DNA of 64,000 bases from Firmicutes bacterium UBA2116 (GCA_002331025.1 DCYG01000012.1:20241-84240), one strand, 5' to 3'; counted from the first letter of the stretch, positions 25,595 through 35,834 are shown. The notes: a model not told the origin generated them from the letters alone. Program-made: numbers and translations.

Positions 25595-27076
25595 ATGAGA
25601 AATATAGATTTGCCACCATATGCGCCTATGTTAATAGAGTCTACTCGTGCTATTGGATATTCTCTTGAAGCTGCCATTGCAGATATCATTGACAATAGCA
25701 TAACAGCAAAAGCGAAAAATATATCACTAAGATTTTTACCATACAGTGATCCATACATAGCTATTATAGACGATGGTATTGGTATGGATGAGGATAAGCT
25801 AACAGAATCAATGCGATATGGGTGTGCTGACCCCAATGGGATTAGAGAATCAAACGATATGGGGAGATATGGACTTGGTTTAAAAACGGCATCATTATCG
25901 CAATGTAGGAGTTTAACTGTTGTCACTAAATGCAATAACACACTCTTTGGACGTCAATGGGATTTAGAACATATTAAAGCCACCGGGCAATGGAGCCTAT
26001 TAGCACTTGACGAAGATGAAATGCTACAACTGCCTTTGATTGAGGAACTTAATGCACATGAGAGCGGCACATTGGTATTGTGGCGCAACCTTGATAAAAT
26101 ATTTGCCGGAGAAATAAATGTTGAAGATGCGATGACAGAAAAAATGGATATGGCATCCAAACATTTATCGTTAGTTTTTCATAGGTTTTTAGCTGGTGGA
26201 GATGCAGAACAAAAGATTTCGCTTATTATGAATGGGGACATAATAAAAGGTTTCGACCCATTCTTTACAACCAAAAGTCGTCCCGCTATGGATGAAGAAC
26301 GAATTGATATTCCGCAATTCAACAGCTCTGTTGGTGTTTATCCCTTTGTTTTACCTCACCCGTCCAAAATGACCAAAGATGAAATTGAAAAATATGGTGG
26401 CAAGGATGGATTGCGTAGTTTACAGGGCTTTTATGTCTATAGAAATAAGCGTCTATTAATATGGGGGACATGGTTTAGATTGACACGTATGGATGAGTTT
26501 TCAAAACTTGCTCGTGTACGCATTGATATACCTAATTCGCTTGATGCTCTTTGGACGCTCGACGTTAAAAAATCAACCGCAATGCCACCCGAAATAGTTA
26601 AAACAAGGCTAAAACAAATTATTAAAAAAATAGTTGATAACAGCAAAAGAACATACACCTTTAGAGGAAAGAAAGAAACAAGGGACGATATAACCCATGT
26701 ATGGAATGTGATGGAAACCCGTGAGGGTGTACGATACGAACTAAATGGCGACTATCCATTGCTGGATAAACTATCTGAAATCATAGATGACGAAGCAAAA
26801 AAATTGCTTGATGATTATCTGTATTCTATTGAAAGCAATTTCCCTGTGAATAGAATGCAAAATGATATATATAACGAGAAAAAAATAGTGAAAGACAATA
26901 ATGATGCCCAGTTTAACAACATTAAATCTCAGCTTGGAATATTTATAGATGCAGCAGAAAATCGTAAGGATAGAGAACAAATAATTAGTATGCTGTCAAA
27001 AACTGAACCGTTTTGCGATTATATTGATAGGATAAAAGAAATTGTAATGGAGGATGAGGATGATGAGGAAGTATAA
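25595..27076 (+). CDS. MORC-like GHKL (HSP90-type) ATPase
   Basis: 493 residues. The GHKL nucleotide-binding fold is visible: N-box AAIADIIDNSI (Asn ~33), G1 IIDDGIGMD (~52-60), and G2 region MGRYGLGLKTASL (~88-100). The following S5-like domain has the YVYRNKRLLIWG motif with a conserved Lys. The family is the prokaryotic MutL/MORC-like group described from restriction operons together with Z1 proteins. It is likely an ATP-gated DNA clamp or loop trapper that licenses cleavage. Confidence 0.85.
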   Translation: MRNIDLPPYAPMLIESTRAIGYSLEAAIADIIDNSITAKAKNISLRFLPYSDPYIAIIDDGIGMDEDKLTESMRYGCADPNGIRESNDMGRYGLGLKTASLSQCRSLTVVTKCNNTLFGRQWDLEHIKATGQWSLLALDEDEMLQLPLIEELNAHESGTLVLWRNLDKIFAGEINVEDAMTEKMDMASKHLSLVFHRFLAGGDAEQKISLIMNGDIIKGFDPFFTTKSRPAMDEERIDIPQFNSSVGVYPFVLPHPSKMTKDEIEKYGGKDGLRSLQGFYVYRNKRLLIWGTWFRLTRMDEFSKLARVRIDIPNSLDALWTLDVKKSTAMPPEIVKTRLKQIIKKIVDNSKRTYTFRGKKETRDDITHVWNVMETREGVRYELNGDYPLLDKLSEIIDDEAKKLLDDYLYSIESNFPVNRMQNDIYNEKKIVKDNNDAQFNNIKSQLGIFIDAAENRKDREQIISMLSKTEPFCDYIDRIKEIVMEDEDDEEV

Positions 27077-29819
27077 CATATCTGAATTAGTTGATAGAGT
27101 TGCACTTGACCTCAGGCAGCGCATAGATGGTACTCCCACTGAAGAAGATTTAATGGCGTCTATTGATTTAACTGCTCAAATGATTAAAGTTTTAGGGCAA
27201 GACCTAAACGCAGAGGAAAAAGATAAAATCAAACAAACTCTTTTGGCACGTATCGCAGTCGAAATGGACATGGGAATAAAAATTATCGATCAATCAACTT
27301 ATCATCCATGGCTTGCAAATCGCAAAGCAGAAATTGACGAGTATTATTGGAATAGATACAAAGAGTATCTACTAAGCGACAAGGGCTGGAATGTAGATGT
27401 GGTAGATCAGCTTGATGGTGTTGGCGATGACATTTTAGACTTGCTCGGAAACCCAGAAGATAAAGCACCATGGTCAAGAAAAGGTCTGGTGCTGGGCGAT
27501 GTTCAATCCGGAAAAACTTCAAACTATATTGCCTTGATTAACAAAGCTGCAGATGCAGGCTACAAACTTATTATCTTGATGTCCGGAACACTTGAAGCGT
27601 TACGTCGCCAAACGCAAGAACGTATTGACGAAGGTTTTGTTGGACTGAATAGCCGAAATGTATTAAAGCGTGATACCGAAAAAAAATATGTGGGTGTTGG
27701 TAGGTATGATACAAAACGTACCGCATACCCGTTTACTGATATAATAAGCGACTTCGATGTACGCAAGTTGCAGGCACTTGGATTTTCTGCAAAAACATTA
27801 CCGGAACCTATCGTTTTTGTTATCAAAAAAAATACCACTGTACTTAAAAATCTTTTATCTTGGATAAACACATCACTTAAAGATACCAAGAGTGAGAAGA
27901 TAGATTTACCATTATTGCTTATTGATGATGAAGCGGATAATGCATCAGTAAATACAAAGAAACCAGAGCACGACCCCACTGCTGTAAATTTAGGAATAAG
28001 AAAAATATTAAAGTTATTCAACAGAAATACTTATTTAGCTGTAACTGCCACCCCGTTTGCCAATATATTTATAGATCCAAGCGACGAAGGTGAAATAGCT
28101 GACCTGTTTCCTAGCGATTTTATCTATTCCCTTTCACCACCATCGCATTATATTGGTAGCAATGCTATTTTTGGAGATGATGCAAAACATGAAAACTCTA
28201 TCGTAGAAATTGATGATGCGGATGGTGTTTTTGCATCATCGGATAAATCTGCACATTATGTTACAGGGTTACCTGTTAGTTTGATATGTGCAATAAATTA
28301 TTTTATTTTATGTAATGTTATTAGGGATATAAATGGGTCAAAAACGGATCATCGTTCAATGCTTGTCAATGTTAGCCAGTACACATTTGTGCAAGAGCAA
28401 ACTTTTGACTTAATTGATGGTTATGTTGATAAAGCTCAAAAAGACATAAAGCATTATTCAAAACTACCTTTTTCTGACGCTGTAAAAAACATCACTATTT
28501 CTACGTTGTTAGATGTTTGGAATGAACATGATTTAGAAAACATATCCGGAATTTCTTTCAATGAAATAATGGCAAATCTTACAGACAGTGCTATGCCTAT
28601 AAAGGTTACGATGGTTAATACTCGAACTAAGGCTAAAGGCTTGGAGCGACTTGATTACGAACCATACAAAGAAAATGGTTACAGGGTTATAGCGGTTGGT
28701 GGTAATAGTCTTTCAAGAGGTATTACCTTAGAAGGGTTATGCGTTAGCTATTTTTATCGTAATTCAAAAATGTATGATACATTGCTACAAATGGGACGAT
28801 GGTTTGGCTATCGACCCGGTTATGAAAAAATATTTAGAATTTGGATGTCAAGAACAACAGTCGAATGGTATGAGTTCATCACTAAAGCCTGTAACGAATT
28901 GCGTAGTGAAATAGCTTATATGAATAAACTCGGGCAAAAGCCAAGTGATTTTGGATTAAAAGTCAGAGATCATCCTGATACGTTGATGATTACCGCAGGG
29001 AACAAGATGCGTTTATCAAAACCGCTTGTTAGACAAGCATCATTTAACAGACGATTAATCGAAACACCATGGCTTACTGTAAAAACTATGGAATATAATT
29101 ATAAGCACACAGAAGAATTCATTTTAAATATAACGCAAAATTATCCAATAGTCAGAGAAAAAAGTAATCGTTTGTATAGTAAAATACCATGTAGTGTTAT
29201 AAAAGATTATATAAGCAATTTTGCTTCTCATCCCGGACATTTAGTGTTTAATGCACGAGAAGTCGGCGCCTATATAGAAAAAAACAAAGATGCTCTTGGT
29301 GATTGGTGCGTTTATATAGCGAGTGGAACAGAACCTGTTGAAACAGAAATAGCTGGTATAACCATTAACCGCTCTATTCGAGGTATGGATATTGACCATG
29401 ATTGTATAAGAATCGGCAAAAACAAATCGAGAGTAGGTTCAGTAGGAACTTCAAAGATAACACTCACCAAAAAACTGCAAGAGCAAGCAGAGGATGACTA
29501 CATATTAGAACGTAGTAAAAAAACTAAAGTAAGTAAGACCAAAAATCCAGATAAAATTACCGTTCCGGATTACGCATATTTAAGATATGCAAAAACCCCG
29601 CTTTTGATAATTTATTTCATTGCTTGCAATAAAGATGATAAAAACGAACAGGCTTATAATATTGTAGGCGATAAAACCATTGTCGGATTGGGGATTGGCT
29701 TTCCTAATATAGGAGAGCGTGAGGAACCGGTCTATTACCAAATGAATATGGTGGAATATCTTAATAGCTTTACCGAATATGTTGATTTAGATTTTGAGGG
29801 TGACGAAGATGAAGATTGA
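27060..29819 (+). CDS. Z1-domain superfamily II ATPase
   Basis: About 919 residues. The start is uncertain among ATGs at 27054, 27060 and 27063; GGAGG at 27049-27053 favours 27060 or 27063. Walker A GDVQSGKTSNY (~145), then LMSGTLEALRRQTQ; Walker B LLIDDEADNAS (~285); VTATPFANI motif; and GGNSLSRGITLEGL...QMGRWFGYRPGYE in the second helicase lobe. These define the Z1 family (PF10593). It overlaps the ATPase gene. Expected to translocate or remodel DNA for the coupled nucleases. Confidence 0.9.
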   Translation: MMRKYNISELVDRVALDLRQRIDGTPTEEDLMASIDLTAQMIKVLGQDLNAEEKDKIKQTLLARIAVEMDMGIKIIDQSTYHPWLANRKAEIDEYYWNRYKEYLLSDKGWNVDVVDQLDGVGDDILDLLGNPEDKAPWSRKGLVLGDVQSGKTSNYIALINKAADAGYKLIILMSGTLEALRRQTQERIDEGFVGLNSRNVLKRDTEKKYVGVGRYDTKRTAYPFTDIISDFDVRKLQALGFSAKTLPEPIVFVIKKNTTVLKNLLSWINTSLKDTKSEKIDLPLLLIDDEADNASVNTKKPEHDPTAVNLGIRKILKLFNRNTYLAVTATPFANIFIDPSDEGEIADLFPSDFIYSLSPPSHYIGSNAIFGDDAKHENSIVEIDDADGVFASSDKSAHYVTGLPVSLICAINYFILCNVIRDINGSKTDHRSMLVNVSQYTFVQEQTFDLIDGYVDKAQKDIKHYSKLPFSDAVKNITISTLLDVWNEHDLENISGISFNEIMANLTDSAMPIKVTMVNTRTKAKGLERLDYEPYKENGYRVIAVGGNSLSRGITLEGLCVSYFYRNSKMYDTLLQMGRWFGYRPGYEKIFRIWMSRTTVEWYEFITKACNELRSEIAYMNKLGQKPSDFGLKVRDHPDTLMITAGNKMRLSKPLVRQASFNRRLIETPWLTVKTMEYNYKHTEEFILNITQNYPIVREKSNRLYSKIPCSVIKDYISNFASHPGHLVFNAREVGAYIEKNKDALGDWCVYIASGTEPVETEIAGITINRSIRGMDIDHDCIRIGKNKSRVGSVGTSKITLTKKLQEQAEDDYILERSKKTKVSKTKNPDKITVPDYAYLRYAKTPLLIIYFIACNKDDKNEQAYNIVGDKTIVGLGIGFPNIGEREEPVYYQMNMVEYLNSFTEYVDLDFEGDEDED

Positions 29820-30744
29820 CGATTTACAACACAAATGGAATAGCGTTCCCTCGTCTGATACTACATATCAGCGTATAGATGATGAACATATTATGGATAT
29901 TTTTATTGGAAAAGATAGCGGCGGATTTAAAGAACTATTGGTGGTTTCTGAAATAGAGCCTGCCAAGATGCGCTCAAGTAAATCTATTGAAATCCAAAAA
30001 GGTGTACGCAAGGATAACAGATGGGCAACACGTATTAGGCTCTTAAAAAAAGAACAAGAAGAGGTTTTTACGCATCTATGCTGGGACTTAATTGAACATT
30101 CACGAAGTGCAAAAAATAAAACCATAGGACTTGAAATAGTGATTGCTCGGTTTTTAAAATGGCAGAAGCTTATGGAAAGCGGTAGCGATCTACTACCTGA
30201 CGAAGTGATTAAAGGAATTATAGGTGAACTCCTTTATGCAAAAAAGAAGCTATTTCCGCTTTATGCTTGGGACGTAATTTTATCTGCGTGGATAGGACCG
30301 GATGGTGCGGATAAAGATTTTGTTTTTGAGGAGACATGGTCAGAAATCAAAGCTATTAAAACAGGCAAGGCGACTGTGACCATTTCCTCTATGGAGCAAC
30401 TTTCATCAAAAAATAATGGTACACTTGTAATCGCAACAGTGGATAATACATCAGCAGCAGATGCTGCTGGGTTTAGCTTTAGTGAAATTATTAACGAGTT
30501 TAGAGAAATTTTAAGAGCCAGTCCCAGCGCATTGTTTGACTACGAAACAAAACTATTAGAACTTGGGTACATTGACCGCAAAGAATATTTTGATAAATAT
30601 TATGTGTTTTACGGATTTAGATTTTATCGTGTAGATGCTGATTTTCCAAAACTTACACGAGATTGCATACCTAATGAGATCATTAAAGTCAAATACGATA
30701 TTGCTCTTTCTGAAATTAAAGAGTTTGAGATTTTGGAGGATTAA
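29809..30744 (+). CDS. PD-(D/E)XK motif protein (DUF4420 type)
   Basis: 311 residues from the ATG at 29809 (GAGGGTGA 8 nt upstream), overlapping the Z1 gene by 11 bp. Candidate active site: Glu in IIGELLYAKK (~143), Asp in GPDGADKDFVF (~170) and E-I-K in TWSEIKAIKTG (~182). This is the PD-(D/E)XK arrangement of the family that regularly follows Z1 genes. It is the main candidate for the cleaving subunit. Confidence 0.85.
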   Translation: MKIDDLQHKWNSVPSSDTTYQRIDDEHIMDIFIGKDSGGFKELLVVSEIEPAKMRSSKSIEIQKGVRKDNRWATRIRLLKKEQEEVFTHLCWDLIEHSRSAKNKTIGLEIVIARFLKWQKLMESGSDLLPDEVIKGIIGELLYAKKKLFPLYAWDVILSAWIGPDGADKDFVFEETWSEIKAIKTGKATVTISSMEQLSSKNNGTLVIATVDNTSAADAAGFSFSEIINEFREILRASPSALFDYETKLLELGYIDRKEYFDKYYVFYGFRFYRVDADFPKLTRDCIPNEIIKVKYDIALSEIKEFEILED

Positions 30745-30747
30745 GAG

Positions 30748-32826
30748 ATGGAATTGCATGAATTTCGCAAAGGTTATTTAGAAAACGTTAAGGCTGTAGC
30801 TGCTGCCGAAAACGACGGTACTTCTGCGTCTTTCGTGCGTACTACTTGTGATGACCTTGTTGTAGGCGAGCTATTTGACGACTATGAACTATGCCACTAC
30901 ACCGGAACATCAAGTAGAAAAAAATACAGGGTTGATGCTTATTCCTATGATGATTATGATAAATCAATGACTATGATTATTGTGGATTATTCAGGAATAG
31001 AGGAAATAACAAAAATCACGCAGACTGATGCCATCACACTATTTGGGCGACTTAGAGTTTTGGCAGAAGAAAGCATCAAGGGAAAACTACGTGATGAAAT
31101 CGAAATAAGCACACCCACCTATGACCTTGTTGATAAGCTATACTCACTTAGAACAGAAATAAGAAAATTGAAATTTTATATTGTTACTGATAAAGAGATG
31201 AGTGATAAGATTGGCAACTTCGAGGAAAAAGATGTAGGTGGCATCCCTTGCGAATATCATCTTTGGGATATTGTTCGATTATATAGAATGAAAGGTATCG
31301 GCGATGGGCATGAACCTGTTGAATTAAACCTAAAATCAATTATCTCAAGTGGCATACCTTGTCTTGTTGCAAGTGATGTTGATATCGCTTCTTGCAAATG
31401 CTATCTCAGTGTGCTACCTGCAACTTTTTTAGCCGATATTTATGATTTGTATGGCAGTAGACTTCTTGAAGGTAATGTTCGAACATTTTTAAGCGCCAGA
31501 GGTAATGTCAATAAAGGAATAAGAAGAACTATACTCGGTGATGAACGTAATATGTTTTTTGCTTATAATAACGGTATATCAGCAACTGCATCAGAAATAA
31601 AGACAGAAGAAGTGAATGGCATTCCACACATCGTTTACATAAAAGATTTACAAATTGTAAATGGTGGACAAACTACTGCATCATTATCCAACACGAGATA
31701 TAAAGATAAAGCGAATTTGGATGGCATATTTGTACAAATGAAGCTAACAGTCGTTGAAGATGGAGAAACTGCAAGCGAAATTATACCAAATATTTCACGG
31801 TGTTCAAACAGTCAAAACAAGGTTAGCGAAGCTGACTTCTTCTCTAACCATGAATTTAATATTAGAATGCAAAAAATTTCACGTCAACTTTATGCGCCTG
31901 CTGCCCTTGGTGTTCAATATGAAACACATTGGTTTTATGAACGTGCAAGGGGACAATATGAAAATGAGCAGAGCAAAATGACACCATCACAGAAAAAACA
32001 ATTTGTATTAGTAAACCCTAAAGCACAACTGTTTGACAAAACTGTTCTGGCAAAGCTTGAAAATTCATGGAGATTATTCCCTCAAATTGCTAGTGCAGGA
32101 GCACAGAAAAGTTTTAAAAAATGGGCAGAAGTTATTGTCGGCGAATGGGAAAAAAATCCTGATGTTTTTAATGATTTATACTATAAAAATATAGTTTCTT
32201 TATTAATTATATATCGAACCCTTGAAAAAGCTATTCCTAAGCAAACTTGGTACGAAAGTGGCTATAGGGCAAACATTATTGTGTATTCTATCTCATTTCT
32301 ACATTATAAAATTCAAGAACAATTTCATGATATGACACTCGACTTAGGAGCCATATGGTCTAAACAAAGCTTATCTGATGAATTTGCTCAGTTAATGCTT
32401 GACGTTGCAAAACATATTTTTGAGTGTATAACTGATGATAGCCGACCTGTAATGAATGTTACAGAGTGGTGTAAAAGAGAACCTTGTTGGGATTTTTGTA
32501 AGAAATCTCAATTTGTATTACCCACCAGCATAGAGAGTATGTTAATTTCAACACAAGATGCTAAGGATAATATCCGTAGTAGCAAAAAAGATAGAAAAAT
32601 GGTAAATGGAATTGAACTACAATCTGAAGTTATAACCAAAGGTTCAAAATTCTGGAAAGAGCTTGGAGGTTTTATGCTTGCAAGAAAGTTATTAAACCCA
32701 AAAGAAATGGGAATTGTTCAAGCGGCAGTTGAGATAGACAAAGGGAAAATACCAAGTGAAAAACAATGTTTTGTGCTTATGGAAATATTGGAAAAAGCAA
32801 AGGATGAAGGATTCATTGTACAATAA
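30748..32826 (+). CDS. AIPR-family protein (abortive phage infection-type)
   Basis: 692 residues, GGAGG 11 nt upstream. The central region has the AIPR signature: LSARGNVNKGIRRTILGDERNMFFAYNNGISATA (key part FFAYNNGISATA), then IVNGGQTTASL and PNISRCSNSQNKVSEADFFSN. AIPR proteins were named for an abortive phage-infection phenotype and occur in Z1/PD-(D/E)XK operons. The biochemical role is not known. The gap to the previous gene is 3 bp. Confidence 0.9.
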   Translation: MELHEFRKGYLENVKAVAAAENDGTSASFVRTTCDDLVVGELFDDYELCHYTGTSSRKKYRVDAYSYDDYDKSMTMIIVDYSGIEEITKITQTDAITLFGRLRVLAEESIKGKLRDEIEISTPTYDLVDKLYSLRTEIRKLKFYIVTDKEMSDKIGNFEEKDVGGIPCEYHLWDIVRLYRMKGIGDGHEPVELNLKSIISSGIPCLVASDVDIASCKCYLSVLPATFLADIYDLYGSRLLEGNVRTFLSARGNVNKGIRRTILGDERNMFFAYNNGISATASEIKTEEVNGIPHIVYIKDLQIVNGGQTTASLSNTRYKDKANLDGIFVQMKLTVVEDGETASEIIPNISRCSNSQNKVSEADFFSNHEFNIRMQKISRQLYAPAALGVQYETHWFYERARGQYENEQSKMTPSQKKQFVLVNPKAQLFDKTVLAKLENSWRLFPQIASAGAQKSFKKWAEVIVGEWEKNPDVFNDLYYKNIVSLLIIYRTLEKAIPKQTWYESGYRANIIVYSISFLHYKIQEQFHDMTLDLGAIWSKQSLSDEFAQLMLDVAKHIFECITDDSRPVMNVTEWCKREPCWDFCKKSQFVLPTSIESMLISTQDAKDNIRSSKKDRKMVNGIELQSEVITKGSKFWKELGGFMLARKLLNPKEMGIVQAAVEIDKGKIPSEKQCFVLMEILEKAKDEGFIVQ

Positions 32827-32839
32827 GGGTGAATAAATT

Positions 32840-33880
32840 ATGAGAGAACAGGAATATCGAAGTTGGCTAAATATAAATAAAATTACATCGGTATCTACAT
32901 TTATTGGGAAATTGCAAAGAATTGATGAATATGAAGGTGATATTGACATTCAATATGCAGAAGATAGGTGTGAAAGTTTACTACAGCGACTTACATATAC
33001 AATAGAAAACATGGAGAACCATACTCCTCCTAAGCACAAAATTCCGTTTGAGCCGATTACGAATAACTATTTTCAGTCAGTATATAATGGTACACGTGAT
33101 TACAAATCACGATTAAGAAAATATTTGGAATTTCTGGCTGACAATCCTTCTACAAAAAACAATTATCAGGAAGACTTCATACTAAAAGAATATTTTTCTC
33201 GTTATTTAACCAATGTAAAACATTTAAGTCAAAAAACTAAAAATAACTACATCACCGGAATAAATACAATTAATACTCTGCTAACTAATAATAATTTACC
33301 CATTTCCAATATATATAATTGTGATACATTGGAAGCATTGTTATCCATTAAAAAGGATGTGTTCAACGAACCAGAATTTGTTCGACTAGACACTAGCGGA
33401 AATCTCATGTATAGCTCAGCTTTAAATAGATATATAGAATTTATTACTGACAAAAATCACGAAAGTTTTATTCAATCCGGTAAGTTAGACATTGAACTTC
33501 CAAAACCAGATGTAGTTGTTGAAAACAACATAAAAAAATGGAAGAGAAACAATCTTCTCGTCCAACAAGTAATACATGATGCTAATTTTTTATGTGAATA
33601 TAATAATGAACACAAGTCATTTATATCAAACTCAACACATCAAAATTACGTTGAGGGACATCATATAATTCCTATCAGCTTGCAAGATGTGTTTGATTGC
33701 AGCCTAGATATATATGCTAATATTGTGTCGTTATGCCCTAATTGCCATCGTATTTTGCACTTTGGAGTAAATAATGATAGAAAAACAATATTAAAATCAT
33801 TGCTTGATAAAAGAATTGACCGATTAAATAAGTGCGGAATATCATTAACATCCAAAGAATTGATTGATATGATTTTATAA
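32840..33880 (+). CDS. HNH endonuclease, last gene of the defence operon
   Basis: 346 residues. The C-terminal third holds a Zn/HNH motif: YVEGHHIIPIS (~272), then NIVSLCPNCHRILHFG (~295). The first ~230 residues are helical, with an EDFILKEYFSRYLTNV-LSQKTKNNYITG stretch reminiscent of an integrase-like SAM domain, but no integrase active site follows. It starts 13 bp after the AIPR gene. The operon thus carries two nuclease types, PD-(D/E)XK and HNH. Confidence 0.85.
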   Translation: MREQEYRSWLNINKITSVSTFIGKLQRIDEYEGDIDIQYAEDRCESLLQRLTYTIENMENHTPPKHKIPFEPITNNYFQSVYNGTRDYKSRLRKYLEFLADNPSTKNNYQEDFILKEYFSRYLTNVKHLSQKTKNNYITGINTINTLLTNNNLPISNIYNCDTLEALLSIKKDVFNEPEFVRLDTSGNLMYSSALNRYIEFITDKNHESFIQSGKLDIELPKPDVVVENNIKKWKRNNLLVQQVIHDANFLCEYNNEHKSFISNSTHQNYVEGHHIIPISLQDVFDCSLDIYANIVSLCPNCHRILHFGVNNDRKTILKSLLDKRIDRLNKCGISLTSKELIDMIL

Positions 33881-34015
33881 TCATAGTTTGTGGGTATTAG
33901 CGAGCACAGTGAGGAACTTTTGGCAAGGAGCACTTTAATTACAGAAGATAATGATAGTTTACATATCGTTTGCAAAAAAAATATTGGAGATTTAATTTTT
34001 TGCTCGCTAAAAAAC

Positions 34016-34047
34016 AACTCTCCCATGATTTTTATCAAGGGAGAGTT
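34016..34047. terminator. hairpin downstream of the defence operon
   Basis: 9-bp perfect stem AACTCTCCC / GGGAGAGTT with a 14-nt loop. It lies between the HNH gene and the convergent DUF6061 gene and may serve both directions. Confidence 0.6.
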
Positions 34048-34059
34048 ACTGCGATAATT

Positions 34060-34308
34060 TTACTCAAATGGCTTGCTGTAACAAGTAACCTCTTTCAAAT
34101 ACAGTTCCGGATCACCGTTAAGAATAAGGTCGGCATATGCCAATGGATCGTTATAAATGAGGTAATCAAGTTCGCTGCGTTCAAATCGATTGCCTACAAT
34201 CTCGTCTTCAACTGCTGTACAGTCAATTGATATGTGTGTAGAATCTTGATAGAGCAGTTCAACGCAAGCAGTGTCAATATTTAATTCGCATGATATAAGT
34301 TTAGACAT
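34060..34308 (-). CDS. DUF6061-type small protein
   Basis: 82 residues, AAGGAGCGAAGGAA before the ATG. The patterns LISCELNIDTACVEL, RSELDYLIYNDPLAYADL and LNGDPELYLK match the DUF6061 family, small acidic proteins common on conjugative and integrative elements of Clostridia. The function is unknown. Its presence supports the idea that the defence island arrived on a mobile element. Confidence 0.7.
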   Translation of the reverse strand: MSKLISCELNIDTACVELLYQDSTHISIDCTAVEDEIVGNRFERSELDYLIYNDPLAYADLILNGDPELYLKEVTCYSKPFE

Positions 34309-34654
34309 TTCCTTCGCTCCTTTTCATCACTTTTGAGTAGTTGTCAGTGGTTTGCAGATGAGTGAGATATGCAATATTATCTTAAAAAATACTGGCTACA
34401 TTTTGGCTACAAAAACTTTGCGAACCATAAAAATTGTGTGAATTTTGCTTTAAATATGCACTATAAATACATACAACATTACTAATTGAATGTGTACGCA
34501 CTATAAAGGGCTAGAGTGGGAATAAAAGAAAGCAGTACGTGAAGATTTACTAAAAAAGCTGTTTAACGAAATAACAATGCAAACAGATATGCACAGTATG
34601 TTATTCTCACAGTTGAACCGATGTAGCAAAGTGGGAAATATGATGAAGTGACTG
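34309..34654. other. non-coding stretch, possible element boundary
   Basis: About 350 bp with no gene. TGGCTACATTTTGGCTACAA near 34391-34410 contains a direct repeat (TGGCTAC x2), of the sort found at integrase attachment sites. No partner copy was found near 22.7-23.2 kb. The right part begins the decayed SLOG gene. Confidence 0.3.
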
Positions 34655-35065
34655 TTTGGTGCATGCTATGGATTCGACTTGATTTGTGCAGAGCAGGTAT
34701 TAATACGAAAGCAGATAATAAGACATACAGATCCTGTCAAAATTAAGCTTGTTGCCGTGGTACCGTTTGAAGATCAAGCTGCCAAATGGAATGAGAGGGA
34801 CAGAGAAAAATATTTTAATGTTTTATCCAAATGTGATGAAGTAATTACTTTAAATAAGCAATATCAAAGCGGGTGCCATTATGAAAGAAACAGATACATG
34901 GCAGATAACAGCAGCAGATTGGTTTGTTATTATGACGGAAGCGGCGGCGGTGCTGGGTATATGGTTGAATATGCAGAAAGTAAGTCTATATCCATAGTCA
35001 ACATACTTGATTCTCATATTGTACAGGAAAGAAAGCATAAGAGGGCAGCACAGATGCATCAATAA
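34655..35065 (+). pseudogene. decayed duplicate of the SLOG-family gene at 47.3 kb
   Basis: From FGACYGFDLICAEQVL onward the frame is closely similar to the C-terminal two thirds of the intact gene at 47265-47828. Upstream the frame is closed by a TGA (AAG TGA CTG) and the N-terminal CFSGYRTEKLP region is gone. The remaining part has no ribosome binding site. It is a truncated, non-functional copy. Confidence 0.8.
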
Positions 35066-35739
35066 TCAAATGAATTGACACCCGTAATTGAAAGCGAAAT
35101 GGCTTTTACCAGTTGCTTGAATCCAAGCCGTGACATTGGAATTATGTCTCCGGACTTCGTAAGGATAAATTTATAGTCATCGCTTATTTCCTCGATATTG
35201 AAGAAGTTGACAACATAACTTTGGTGACATTTGAAAAAGTAGCTTGTGTCCAGCTCTTTCAGGACTTTGGCGTGGGTTGTTATCTCTTCTACGTATTCTC
35301 CGTTGTGCAGGTAAATCATCGATTTGTATTTTTCTTTATAAATAAACTGGATGTCCTCATGTGGAATCAGACGGGACATTTTTGCATTTTTTGCTGCGTA
35401 CATGCCATATGGGCAGACATTCGATGATTTGATGACTTCAAGCATATGATTTATAAACTTGTTTTGCGTCAAAGGGGGTTTCAGGGTTCCTACAACGTGG
35501 CGCGAACATTGCCGGTCAAAATTGGTATAGATTTTCAGCATATATGTTATGGTGCCTCTTGAGCTTTCCATAAAAAGACGGAAATCATTATTAAACAGAA
35601 ACTCATGTATGAATTTCTGTGAGTCGGAAACATGATGTATTTCAAAGGGAATATCGTGTGCCTTGAGGCATTTGGACAATACTGACTCCATCTGACCTCG
35701 CTTTTCGGCATCTCCAAGAAGTGCAATTTTATTTTTCAT
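35059..35739 (-). CDS. LytTR-domain regulator A
   Basis: 226 residues from the ATG at 35739 (AAAAGG 10 nt upstream). The C-terminal ~100 residues are a LytTR DNA-binding domain: HEDIQFIYKEK...IYLHNGEYVEEITTHAKVLKELDTSYFFKCHQSYVVNFFNIEEI. The N-terminal ~115 residues resemble a receiver in size and strand order but lack the acidic pair and phosphorylatable Asp, so it is probably not a classical response regulator. No histidine kinase is adjacent. Paralogue of the next gene. Confidence 0.82.
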   Translation of the reverse strand: MKNKIALLGDAEKRGQMESVLSKCLKAHDIPFEIHHVSDSQKFIHEFLFNNDFRLFMESSRGTITYMLKIYTNFDRQCSRHVVGTLKPPLTQNKFINHMLEVIKSSNVCPYGMYAAKNAKMSRLIPHEDIQFIYKEKYKSMIYLHNGEYVEEITTHAKVLKELDTSYFFKCHQSYVVNFFNIEEISDDYKFILTKSGDIIPMSRLGFKQLVKAISLSITGVNSFDY

Positions 35740-35795
35740 AATGAACAAACCTTTTGAGAATTCTAATTTATTATCTTCAACTTATATTAATATTT

Positions 35796-35834
35796 CAACT
35801 GGTACAGTTGTATATTTATATGCAAATACTGCAT
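35796..35834. promoter_or_regulatory. palindromes upstream of LytTR gene A
   Basis: CAACTG-GTA-CAGTTG (35796-35810) is a perfect 6-bp inverted repeat 57 bp upstream of the start. ATGCA-AATAC-TGCAT (35820-35834) is a second one. Either could be an operator for the LytTR protein. Confidence 0.45.

Noticed and set aside
34391..34410. attachment site of an integrated element
   Set aside because: TGGCTAC repeated within 12 bp, but no matching copy on the left side and no integrase gene in 22-34 kb.
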